NCBI RefSeq assembly: GCF_950295315.1
Contig: NC_080164.1
Coordinates: 112,426,447 to 112,490,446, forward strand
Length of the DNA stretch: 64,000 bases
From: Erinaceus europaeus
Lineage: Eukaryota; Chordata; Mammalia; Eulipotyphla; Erinaceidae
Reading direction: 5' to 3'
How positions within the stretch are numbered: position 1 is the first letter of the stretch; every line of letters starts with the position of its first letter. A program made the position numbers and the translations under genes. Below are positions 54,315 through 64,000 of this stretch, one piece after another. The notes beneath the pieces are model-generated. The model made no database searches. It was not told where the DNA came from and worked only from the letters and a program-made list of their open reading frames with translations.

Positions 54315-54388
54315 AATATTGAGCAAACTAGAACTGGGCACTGGAGGAAGCTTTGGTGTTGAGGTATCTTTCTCCATTCATCACGTTT

Positions 54389-54530
54389 TCTCCCTTCCTT
54401 CCTTCCTTTCTTCCATTCTTCCTTCTTTCCTTCCTTCCTCCCTTCCTTCCTTCCATCTATCATCTATCTACCTATCTACCTATCTACTTACTTGTCTGTC
54501 TACCCATCTATCACTGATTGTCTATCTGAT
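54389..54530. repeat. (CCTT)n and (TATC)n compound repeat
   Basis: CCTT units to 54455, then TATC/TACC units with TGTC variants to about 54530. Confidence 0.93.
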
Positions 54531-54599
54531 AAAGTCACCCCAGAATTTGATGCCCAGATGATGACAACTAATGAACTAATTAGTTAATTAAACAATCAC

Positions 54600-54760
54600 T
54601 GTGCTAGGGCTATAGCACACCGGACAGGACATGGGCTTTTTCATGTCCATGGCAAAGGCTTAAGCCCCAGCACCTCATGGGAGGTGCTATGACACTGGCA
54701 GAAGCTCAGGGGTCATGGTACCTACCTCTCTATCTCTTTGCCTTTCTTTATCTGAATTAG
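54600..54760 (+). mobile_element. Degenerate SINE-like sequence
   Basis: GGGCTATAGCACACCGGACA, GCAAAGGCTTAAGCCCCAGC, then CTCTCTATCTCTTTGCC have tRNA-head-plus-CT-body layout. A second similar piece may follow at 54765-54835. Confidence 0.45.
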
Positions 54761-54835
54761 AGCAATAATGCTGGCAGAGTGGTGAAGTTTCCCATGCATG
54801 GACCCAAGCCTGAGGTCCTAGGTCCATGAAAAAAA

Positions 54836-55159
54836 GAGCCACTGATGTGTTAGCTAGGAAAGAGGCCCGAGGGGCTCACTCCTGTCCATGGGGGCTAGGG
54901 ATGAGTTCTGGATCTTAGACACCAAATCTTGTGTTCAGGCTCAGAGCGGCTTCCTGGCCAACACAGGGTATATGTGCTTTAAGGCTAGTGAGTAAACTGG
55001 TCTGAACTGACCTTAACCCTGGCGACTTAAAGTACTGGAATCAAAGTCAGGTGGATGTGGACATTAGTGAAGTGGGGGTGGTGGACAAGGTGGAAAGACC
55101 ACTCCCAGACCTTGAGGGATACTGTCACCACGGGGCTACTAAGTCTAATGAAAGGCAGA
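54836..55159. other. Unique intergenic sequence
   Basis: GC-richer; nothing recognised. Confidence 0.45.
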
Positions 55160-55178
55160 ACCTTTCTTTCTTTCTTTC

Positions 55179-55217
<39 letters not shown>

Positions 55218-55237
55218 TTCCTTCCTTCCTTCCTCCC

Positions 55238-55273
<36 letters not shown>

Positions 55274-55377
55274 GCTTTCTTGCTTTCTTGCTTTCTTGCT
55301 TTCTTGCTTTCATCCTTCCTTCCTTCCTTCCTTCCTTCCTTCCTTCCTTCCTTTCTTTCTTTCTATCTTTCTTTTTT
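55160..55377. repeat. (CTTT/CCTT/CTTG)n repeat
   Basis: About 215 bp, changing in blocks from CTTT to CCTT, CTTT, CTTG+CTTT and CCTT. It directly abuts the 3' end of an antisense SINE and generates the longest non-L1 open frames in the region. Confidence 0.97.
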
Positions 55378-55711
55378 TTCCCTCCAGGGTTATTGCTGGG
55401 GCTTGGTGACTGCACTATGAACCCACTGCTCCAGGAGGCATTTTTTTTCACTTTTGTTGCCCCTGTTGTTTATTGTTGTTATTATTATTGTTGTTACTGC
55501 TGTCTTTGTTGTTGGATAGGACTGAGAAATCGGGAGAGGAGGGGAAGACAGAGAGGGGGAGAGAAAGACAGACACTTGCAGACCTGCTTCACCGCTTGTG
55601 GAGCGACTCCCCTGTAGGTGGGGAGCCAGAGGCCTCGAACCGGGATCCTTACTCCTATCATTGTGTTTTGTGCCATGTGCATTTAACCTGCTGTGCTATG
55701 CCTGACCCCCT
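55378..55711 (-). mobile_element. Type B SINE with tail module
   Basis: Antisense: CCTCCAGGGTTATTGCTGGG, CCCACTGCTCCAGGAGGC, GACTCCCCTGTAGGTGGGGA, GGCCTCGAACCGGGATCCTT, head CTGCTGTGCTATGCCTGACC. Confidence 0.93.
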
Positions 55712-56547
55712 CCTTGGAGATTTTTAACACCTGCTAGCACTGAGAAGGGAACTGTTAAGCCAAGCGAAGAGCTCTGCTATCCTTTCCAATTTAAATCTCA
55801 AAAAAGTCATGAAGTAAAACAAGTTGATGAAATCAAAGGTTTCATCAATAAATGACAAAGAGAAGTTAGTTATTTAAAAAAACAAAACTATTCAAGCCAC
55901 AATTCTGTTAAATTAATAGACTAAGTTTAAAGAAGCTTTAATAATTGTATATTACATAGATAGTTGTTTCTAAAACAGGGATTAATTAAAACTGCAACAG
56001 TTCATGTGAAACAAAATGATTGTTCAGACACAAATGACAGTTTAATAACATTCTCAATTGAAAGCATGTATTTTCACTTAGACCACCTACCAGTTAAAAA
56101 TCAAATATATCTACTGTGAGACTAGCCATTTTCAAAACCAAGGATAATATGAAAATTATCATTTATAGATTTCAGATGATCGCTGAATTTATCATAGGTA
56201 CAAACACACATATAAAGGTACATGTACATATATGCATGCATGTACATAGGTAAGTGTGTATGTAATAGATGCTACCTATCACACATACACAACTAATTCA
56301 CTAGTGGGAATGTTGTTCTACTGAAATTTCTGTGCTTGTTGAAAGGTTGGGGCAAGAACTAAAAACAAAACAAAACTTTTTTTTCACATCCTCCTAAATG
56401 AAATTTTCAAATCAACTAGAGGTAGAGGCTAAAGTTAATTTTTCTCTTACTTATTTTTAAAAACATAACATGCTAAATATTAAGTACAGCTGACTAACCT
56501 ATTTGTTACTACTCTGTATACCAAGAAAGACTGACAATATAAAAACT
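55712..56547. other. Unique AT-rich intergenic sequence
   Basis: Flank of the large L1. A (TACA)-like stretch occurs at 56205-56250. No gene recognised. Confidence 0.5.
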
Positions 56548-58078
56548 TTGCGAGGGGGTTCTGGAAGATGGCGGAATGAGAAGCTGCTAGTGGCTTGAGC
56601 TCCGACCACATCTATTGGAAACAGTAGGATTTTTTGCCTTTAGTAGGCCAGTCAATAAGGGGTCCTAGCGGTGACACCAAGGAGGTGACTATAACTCAAG
56701 TTTGGGTTAGAAAATAGAGTTAAACGAAAGGGAAAACAAATTTTTCTTTTAAATTATTATTCCCGAAGTGCAACCCCTTCACCCCCCCATAACCAGTCCC
56801 TAGGGACCAGAGATCTGCTCCTAGCAGGCTCCCCTGCTGAGCTTCTTTCTTTACCAAGATTCCTGTCGCACCAGAGGGTGTCATTCATTCTAATTCTATT
56901 CCCTCCCCCTGCATAGCTAATTAAATAATAAAAATAAATAAATAAAAAACTCTTTCCTTTCACTGCTCTTTTATTACTGTTCTTTTTCTTACCTTTTTAT
57001 TTTTTTTCTCTCTCTTTTTTTCTTCTTTTTCTCATTCTTGTCATCCTTTCTTCTTTCCTCCTTAAGCTTTCTGAATTCACTGATACACGTTTGGGAATTA
57101 TTTGGGGGAAGAAATCTGACTCAGAGTGGACTCTCTCTGCATGTATCTCTGCTCTACTTCCCTTTCTCCTTTAGCTATCCCTAGAAATTACAGTGGATAG
57201 TAGATTTGCATAACTGTCTATTCCTGCTATTCATGTCTAGTCCTGAGGTGTTTTGTTTTTTTTTTCTTTCTTAACAATCAGCTGCTTCTTCTCAGGAGGC
57301 TTGAGGCAATATGGTACAGGTTTTTTACCCTGCTCTATTTTATTATTAATATTATATAAAGGTGTATCTCTTCACCCCCCTCCTTTAGGTTGACCAGAAT
57401 TAACTCTTAGGGTATCTTTCATTGCTAGGGGACTGGGAATCTTATCCATTGTGAGAGAAACTAGTCTCCCTACACCTACCTCCTCTACAGACTCTCCCCT
57501 TCTCCCTCCTCCTAGCTAATTAAAAAATAAAATAAAATAAAAATAAAGTAATCAATTAAAAAACTTTCCTTTCACTGCTCTTTTATTACAGCTCTTTTTC
57601 TTATCTCTTTTCTTTACACTCTCTTGTTTCTATTTTTTTATCTTGTCTTCAATTTCTTCCTTCCTTATTCTTTGTCTTTCTGAATTCACTGATATTCATT
57701 TGTGAACTATTCTGGGGAAGAAATGTGACTCAGAGTGGATTCTCTATGTGTGTATCTCTGCTCTACTTCCATTTCTCTTGCTACCCCTACAATATACAGT
57801 GGATAGTAGATTTGCATAACTGTCTATTCTTGTTATCCCTTCTTTCCTTTCTCTTTCTTCACTTGGACTTGGTTGCTATTTTTTCATGGACTGGAGACAG
57901 TGTTGGGATAACTGGTAGTGATTAAAGTGCTTCAATCCTTGCTTCAGTTGCTATTGTAATTCCTGAGGTTGGTGATTGCATTTGTCATAAAGGTATTTAG
58001 TACAGTGTTACTTGTATTCAAAACACAACAACTGAGGAACAACAGAGCATAAAAATATGAAACACATAAATAAAAAAA
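56548..58078 (+). promoter_or_regulatory. L1 5' UTR with an internal tandem duplication
   Basis: 1531 bp. A unit of about 610 bp occurs twice: CCTTTCACTGCTCTTTTATTA at 56957 and 57570, GACTCAGAGTGGA at 57119 and 57727, CAGTGGATAGTAGATTTGCA at 57191 and 57797. The antisense copy at 1107-2360 has one such unit and different sequence at the other's place. In L1 the 5' UTR carries the internal promoter; no promoter element was identified here. Confidence 0.85.
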
Positions 58079-58974
58079 ATGGGTAGATCAAAAACAAATA
58101 AAACTGCTACTCCAATGAATGAAGACAAGAGCCCAGAAGAAACTACAAATCAGCCAGAAGTAACCATAGATAAGAAAAGTATGCAAGCAATAATAAACTT
58201 ATTAATCACAGAAATGAAAACAACATTGGAGGAAAGGAATGGCAGTATTAGGGAAACAACAGTTGAGACCCCCAAGGAAAATACTTATTATCTTGAGGCA
58301 ATTAGAGAACTGAAAGCTGAAATAGCTGTAATGAAGAAAGAAGCCGAGGGAAGGGAAAGCAGACTAACAGAAACAGAAAACAGAATTAGTCAGACAGAGG
58401 ATGAGTTAGAGAAAACGAAGAAAGAGGTGAAAGAGCTCAAAAAGAGATTGAGAGACACTGAAAACAACAACAGAGACATATGGGATGATCTCAAAAGAAG
58501 TAACATTCATATAATTAGCCTGCCAGAGGAAGGGGAAGGAAACATTCTAGAGTAAATAATAGAAGAAAACTACCCAGACCTGAATAACAGAAAGGACAAC
58601 AAGATTCAAAAGGCTCAGAGAGTTCCAAACAGAATCAACCCAGACGTGAAGACACCAAGACACATCATAGTCACAATGAGAAGTAAAGAAAAAGGATCCT
58701 AAAGGCTGCAAGAGAGAAACAAAAAGTCACATACAGGGGAAAACCCATAAGACTATCAGCAGATTTCTCCACTCAAACTCGAAAAGCCAGAAGAGAATAG
58801 CAAGATACCTACAGAGCCCTGAATGAAAAAGGGTTTCAACCAAGGCTAATATATCCTGCTAGACTTTCATTCAAACTAGATGGAGGGGTCAAAATCTTCT
58901 TAGACAAACAACAGTCAAAGGAGGCAACCATCACCAAACCGGCCCTGAAAGATGTTCTAAAAGACCTCTTATAA
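58079..58974 (+). pseudogene. L1 ORF1p remnant
   Basis: ATG at 58079 opens 158 codons: an N-terminal region with PEETTNQPEV and DKKSMQAIINL, then a long Glu/Lys/Leu-rich coiled-coil, ending ISLPEEGEGNILE at an in-frame TAA (58553). Beyond it the RNA-binding part is still recognisable (IIEENYPDL, SPRHIIV-like TPRHIIV), then a frameshift near 58690 moves the remainder to another frame up to a stop at 58972. Lacks the 14-residue two-heptad coil segment seen in the antisense copy. ORF1p normally coats L1 RNA; this one cannot be complete. Confidence 0.9.
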
Positions 58975-59037
58975 ACAAGAACATCACTATAATACTTGCA
59001 ATATATCAGAGCAAGAAAAAAAAATTTGTTTTGAACA

Positions 59038-62000
59038 ATGGCACTACAATACATTAAATCCATAATATCAATAAATGTCAATGGCTTAAACTCACCTACC
59101 CAAAGGCACAGAGTGGGGGGATGTATCAGAAAACATAACCCAACCATGTGCTGCTTGCAAGAATCCCATCTGACACAACAAAATAAACACAGACTTAAAG
59201 TGAAAGGGTGGAAAACTATCATACAGGCTAATGGACCACAAAAAAAGGCAGGAACAGCCATTCTCATCTCAGACACAATAGATTTTAAATTAAATAAAGT
59301 AACAAAAGATAGGCAAGGACATTACACAATTATTAGAGGATCAATCAGTGAAGAAGACTTAACAATTATTAACATCTATGCACCCAATGAGGGACCATCT
59401 AAATTCGTCAAGCAACTACTGAAAGAATTTCAAAAATATATCAATAGTCATACAATAATAGTGGGAGAATTTAATAGCCCACTCTCACACTTAGAAAGAT
59501 CAGCAAAGCAGAGAATCAACAAAGATACAAGAGAATTAAATGAAGAGATTGACAGACTAGACCTCTTGGACATTTTCAGAGTCTCACCCCAAAAAACTGG
59601 AATACACCTTCTTTTCACATCCACATAACACATACTCAAGGATAGACCACATGTTAGGCCACAAAGACAGCATCAATAAATTCAAGAGCACTAAAATAAT
59701 CCCAAGTATCTTCTAAGACTACAGTGGAGTAAAACTAACATTTAACAACAAACAGAAAATTATTAAAAGCCACAGAATTTGGAAACTAAACAACATACTC
59801 CTTAAGAACCACTGGGTCAGAGAGTCACTCAAGCAGGAAATTCAAATGTTCCTGGAAACAAATGAAAATGAAGACACAACCTATCAAAATATTTGGGACA
59901 CAGCTAAACCAGTATTGATAGGGAAACTTATAGCCATACAATCACATATTAAACAACAAGAAAAAGCTCAAATGAACGACCTTACGGCACACCTAAAGGA
60001 GTTAGAGAAAGAGGAATAAAGGAACCCTAAAGCAACCAAAAGGCCAGAAATCACTAAAATTAGAGCAGAAATAAACAACATCAAAAATAAGAGAACCATA
60101 CAAAAGATAAATGAAGCCAAATGTTGTTTCTTTGAAAGATTAAACAAAATTGACAAAGCCCTAGCCAGACTCACCAAACAAAAAAGAGAGAAGACTCAAA
60201 TTCATAGAATTGTACACGATGTAGGAGGTATCACAACTGACAGAAATCCAGAGAGTCAAGCAAAACTTCTATGAAGAACTATACCCCACCAAGCTAGAGA
60301 ATCTGGAAGAAATGGAACAATTCCTAGAAACATATGCCCTTTCAAAACTGAACCAAGAAGAACTACAAAACCTAAATGCACCAATCACAGACAAAGAAAT
60401 TGAAACCGTTATTAAGAATCTCCCCAACAACAAAAGTCCTGGACCAGATGGCTTCACAAACAAATTCTACAAGACCTTCAGGAAACTGTTAGTACCCATA
60501 CTTCTTAAGCTTTTCCATAAGATTGAAGAAACAGGAATACTCCCTTCCACCTTCTATGAAGCCAACATCACCCTGCTACCAAAAGCTGATAGGGACACAA
60601 CAAAAAAGGAAAACTACAGACTAATATCTCTGATGAACATAGATGCCAAAATATTAAACAAGATCTTGGCCAACCAGATACAGTAGCACATCAAAAAGAT
60701 TGTTCATCACAACCAAGTGGTATTCATCCCAGGAATGCAAGGCTGGTTCAACATCCATAAGTCAATCAATGTCATTCACCACATCAATAAAAACAAAGCC
60801 ATAAACCACATGATTATCTCAATAGATGCAGAGAAAGCCACTGACAAAATCCAACACCCATTCATGCTCAAATTAATTCCTCAAGATAGTGGAATCTATA
60901 TATAACAAACCTACAGCCAAACTCACACTCAATGGACAGATGCTAAAAGCATTCCCCCTCAGATTGGGGACTAGACAGGGTTGTCCACTGTCACCATTAC
61001 TCTTCAACATAGTATTGGAAGTTCTTGCCACAGCAATCAGGCAAGAGAAAGAAGTCAAAGGAATACAGATTGGAAGGGAAGAAGTCAAGCTCTCACTATT
61101 TGCAGATGATATGATAGTATACACAGAAAAACCTAAAGAATCCAACAGAAAACTATTGGAAGTTATTAGGCAATATAGCAAGATGTCAGGCTACAAAATC
61201 AATGTACAAAAATCAGTGGCATTTCTTTATGCAAACACTAAATCTGAAGAAGAAGACATCCAGAAATCACACCCATTTACTGTTTCAGCAAAATCAATCA
61301 AATACCTAGGAATAAAGTTGACCAAAGAAGTGAAAGACTTGTATGCTGAAAACTATGAGTCGCTACTCAAGGAAATAGAAACTGATACCAAGAAATGGAA
61401 AGATATCCCATGCTTATGGATTGGAAGAATAAATGTCATCAAAATGAATATTCTCCCCAGAGCCATATACAAATTTAATGCAATACCCATCAAAGTTCCA
61501 CCAAGCTTCTTTAAGAGAATAGAACAAACACTACAGTCATTTATCTGGAACCTGAAAACACCTAGAATTGCCAAAACCATCTTGAAGAAAAGAAACAGAA
61601 ATGGAGGTATCACACTCCCAGATCTCAAACTATATTATAAAGCCATCATCATCAAAACAGCATGGTACTGGAACAAAAATAGGCACACAGACCAGTGGAA
61701 CAGAATTGAAAGCCCAGAAATAAATCCCCACACCTATGTACATCTAATCTTTGATAAGGGGGCCCAAAGGATTAAATGGAAAAAGGAGGCTCTCTTCAAT
61801 AAATGGTGCTGGGACAACTGGGTTGAAACATGCAGAAGAATGAAATTGAACCACTTTATCTCACCAGAAACAAAAATCAACTTCAAATGGATCAAAGACC
61901 TGGATGTCAGACCAGAAACAATCAAATACTTAGAGGAAAACATTGGTAAAACACTTTCCCATCTACAACTCAAGGACATCTTTGATGAAATAAACCCAAT

Positions 62001-62848
62001 TGCAAGAAAGACTAAAGCAGAAACAAACCAATGGGACTACATCAAATTGAAAAGCTTCTGCACATCCAAAGAAACTATTAAACAAACAGAGAGACCCCTC
62101 ACAGAATGGGAGAAGATCTTCACATGCCAGACATCAGACAAGAAACTAATCACCAAAATATATAAAGAGCTCAGCAAACTTAGCACCAAAAAAGCAAATG
62201 ACCCCATCCAAAAATGGGCAGAGGATATGAACAAAACATTCACCTCAGAGGAGATCCAAAAGGCTAACAAACATATGAAAAACTGCTCTATGTCACTGAT
62301 TGTCAGAGAAATGCAAATTAAGACAACACTAAGATACCACCTCACTCCTGTAAGAATGGCATACATCAAAAAGGACAGCAGCAACAAATGCTGGAGAGGA
62401 TGTGGGGACAGAGGAACCCTTACATTGCTGGTGGGAATGTAAATTGGTCCAGCCTCTGTGGAGAGCAGTCTGGAAAACTCACACAAGGCTATACATGGAC
62501 CTTCCATATGATCCGGTAATTCCTCTCCTGGGGTTATACCCTAAAGACTCCATAACAGCCAACCGAAAAGAGGTGTGTACTCCTATGTTCATAGCAGCAC
62601 AATTCATAATAGCTAAAACCTGGAAGCAGCCCAGGTGCCCAACAACAGATGAGTGGTTGAGAAAGCTGTGGTATATATACACAATGGAATACTATGCAGC
62701 TATCAAGAACAATGAACCCACCTTCTCTGACCCATCTTGGACAGAACTAGAAGGAATTATGTTAAGTGAGCTAATTCAGAAAGATAAAGATGAGTACGGT
62801 ATGATCGCACTCATCAACAGAAGAGAAATAAGATCTAAAAGAAGTTGA
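59038..62848 (+). pseudogene. L1 ORF2p remnant (endonuclease, reverse transcriptase, Cys-rich end)
   Basis: The 3.8-kb length matches an ORF2 of about 1270 codons. The endonuclease (59038-59628 open) has SINVNGLNSP and CCLQESHL, but the catalytic Asp in VGDFN is Glu (VGEFN, residue 144). A frameshift near 59620 and a stop in the SDH motif near 59715 follow. The reverse transcriptase starts in KSPGPDGF (60437), has TAG at 60685 and a broken region at 60865-60890, then 517 open codons (60889-62442) with the FADD active site at 61099-61110. A frameshift near 62415 lies within the Cys motif (CWRGCG..HCWWEC). The last 148 codons end at 62848. ORF2p would carry out target-primed reverse transcription; this copy is dead. 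Confidence 0.94.
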
Positions 62849-64000
62849 GAAAGAAGATCTGAAAGGGAAACTAAAAGCAGGATCTGACTAAATTGAAAGT
62901 AGGGCACCAAAGAAAAAACAATGTGTTGAGGGGTAGACATGCAGCTTCCTGGGCCGGTGGGGGGTGGGGTTGGGTGGGTGGGATGGGACACAGTCTTTTG
63001 GTGGTGGAATGGTGTTTATGTACACTCCTAGTAAAGTGTAGTCATATAAATCACTAGTTAATTAATATGAGAGGGGGAAAATTAATTGTATGTCTCGAAG
63101 TTTTTAAAATACAGACTCTTTTTAATATATAGGCTGTGTATTTGATATGCGGACTCTGTCAAAAGCGTAGACCAATTAGTTCAGAAGCAACCAATGGCAC
63201 AGCTATATAAGATACTGGGTACTATACAGCAAACCCTAACAAAAGGACTTTTCAAAGTTAACCCAATTACCAATTAATGTGATGATAACATTAACTATCG
63301 ATTGTCTTTTTTAACCCTAAGACAGCAGGAACCTCACATCTCCACTATAGAGCCTATATTTCCCCCAGTCCTGCAACCTTTGAATAGGGCCCACTTTCCC
63401 GCATGCCTCTCCCAATCCATATCAAATAATATTGCATCTGCCGATCACAGCCTAACCAACGCAACGATTGCCACCTCAACGTGCTTCAGCTCAGACTGTG
63501 TCTAGAGACTTCATGTGTGGAATGACAACCCTTCAGCTTCATTACTCGAGTGAGACCTTTCCTTACATAGTATTCTCTAATTCCATCCCCGGTGGTTCAC
63601 TTTCTAACAAAGTCTCAAAACTAGATATAGACCAGGTTCTGTGAGAGAGAGCATATGTTCACACTTATCCATAAACTAGTGCAACCAGATGCCATCAGGA
63701 TGCCAGCCAGGCTTCCCTGGACTGAAGACCTCACCAATGTGTCCTGGAGCTCCGCTTCCCCAGAGACCCACCCTACTAGGGAAAGAGAGGGGCAGACTGG
63801 GAGTATGGACCAACCAGTCAATGTCCATGTTCAGTGGGGAAGCAATTACAGAAGCCAGACCTTCCACCTTCTGCAACCTAGAATGACCCTGGATCCATGC
63901 TCCCAGAGGGATAGAGAATGGGAAAGCTATCTTGGGATGGGATGGGATATAGAGAATGGGTGTTGGGAATTGTGTGGAGTTGTACCCCTCCTACCCTATG
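62849..64000 (+). other. L1 3' UTR, long-tail type, at least 1.15 kb
   Basis: Directly continues from the ORF2 stop. Ordered landmarks: G-rich tract (62958-62987), GTAGTCATATAAATCACTAG, ACAGCAAACCCTAACAAAAG, CCTAAGACAGCAGGAACCTC, GGAATGACAACCCTTCAGCT, CCACCAGATGCC-like AACCAGATGCCATCAGG, CCAATGTGTCCTGGAGCTCC, GGGGAAGCAATTACAGAAGC, GGAATTGTGTGGAGTTGTAC. This order links the dispersed fragments elsewhere in the window to L1. Confidence 0.92.
62958..62987 (+). promoter_or_regulatory. G-quadruplex-prone tract in L1 3' UTR
   Basis: At least four runs of three or more G with short loops (TGGGGGGTGGGGTTGGGTGG onward). A G-rich tract in the 3' UTR is a known feature of primate and rodent L1. The short-tail L1 has a weaker version at 40055-40075 (GGGGTGGGTGGAGGGGAG). 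Confidence 0.75.

Larger units (their letters stand above)
56548..64000 (+). mobile_element. Near-full-length L1, long-tail type, runs off the right edge
   Basis: At least 7.45 kb: 5' UTR 56548-58078, ORF1 remnant 58079-58974, spacer 58975-59037, ORF2 remnant 59038-62848, 3' UTR from 62849. The 5' end GGGGGTTCTGGAAGATGGCG is typical for mammalian L1. The 3' poly(A) and target duplication lie outside the window. Several stops and frameshifts make it inactive. It should be expected in many near-identical copies elsewhere in the genome. Confidence 0.96.

Noticed and set aside
55051..55617. 188-codon plus-strand open frame
   Set aside because: It is made of translated (CTTT)n microsatellite followed by an antisense SINE; no protein-like composition.
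58836..59276. 146-codon minus-strand frame across the L1 ORF1/ORF2 junction
   Set aside because: Antisense shadow of L1. It does not resemble a conserved antisense ORF and its position matches the equivalent noncoding strand of the copy at 1-300.
19126..64000. Search for alpha-synuclein (SNCA) exons
   Set aside because: Its characteristic KTKEGV repeats are not encoded in any long frame. SNCA is expected by synteny but appears to lie beyond the right edge.

Overview
The window is mammalian nuclear DNA, almost certainly from a hedgehog (Erinaceidae). The main evidence is dozens of tRNA-derived SINEs of two head types. Type A has the core TTACAATG..CAAGGACC, then GGGGGAAAGCTTC. Type B has GGCGCAAAG..AAGGATCC, then GGGGAGTCGCTTCAC, ending in CAACAAxGGCAACAAAAGGG. 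They match my memory of the ERI SINEs described from hedgehogs. The species is therefore inferred from recalled repeat families, not proven. There are no operons, CRISPR arrays or other prokaryotic features.

One host gene is recognisable: the 5' part of MMRN1 (multimerin-1) on the minus strand. A TATA box lies at 19153-19158. Exon 1 (19032-18440) encodes the signal peptide, a mucin-like N-terminus and an RGD. Exon 2 (8766-8647) and exon 3 (4241-4135) together encode the EMI domain. The splice signals are clean, the phases agree across both junctions and the frame is open, so the gene looks intact. It continues past the left edge. Introns 1 and 2 are 9673 and 4405 bp and are full of SINEs, L1 pieces and an ERV LTR.

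From about 19.2 kb to the right edge I see no host gene. In human, MMRN1 and SNCA are divergent neighbours, so this is probably the MMRN1-SNCA intergenic interval. No alpha-synuclein exon is visible. The interval holds nested SINEs, 5'-truncated L1 copies (several with clear target-site duplications), LTRs, ancient MIR and L2 fragments, microsatellites and islands of unannotated unique sequence.

The last 7.45 kb (56548 to the edge) is a nearly full-length but disabled sense-strand L1: 5' UTR with an internal duplication of about 0.6 kb, ORF1, ORF2 and a 3' UTR longer than 1.1 kb. Its 3' UTR identifies about a dozen other dispersed repeats in the window as truncated copies of the same L1 lineage and its older relatives. 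A second L1, antisense, fills the first 2.36 kb.

Terms used in the entries: Type A and Type B are the two SINE heads. 'Tail module' is a 3' block of about 60 bp bounded by CCTCCAGG and CCTGGAGG that occurs on both heads. 'Long-tail' L1 has the 3' UTR seen after 62848. 'Short-tail' L1 ends in CCCAATAAAGAAATT. I did not find a convincing new biological system. The most informative points are the MMRN1 assignment, the L1 architecture and the palindromic SINE tail module.
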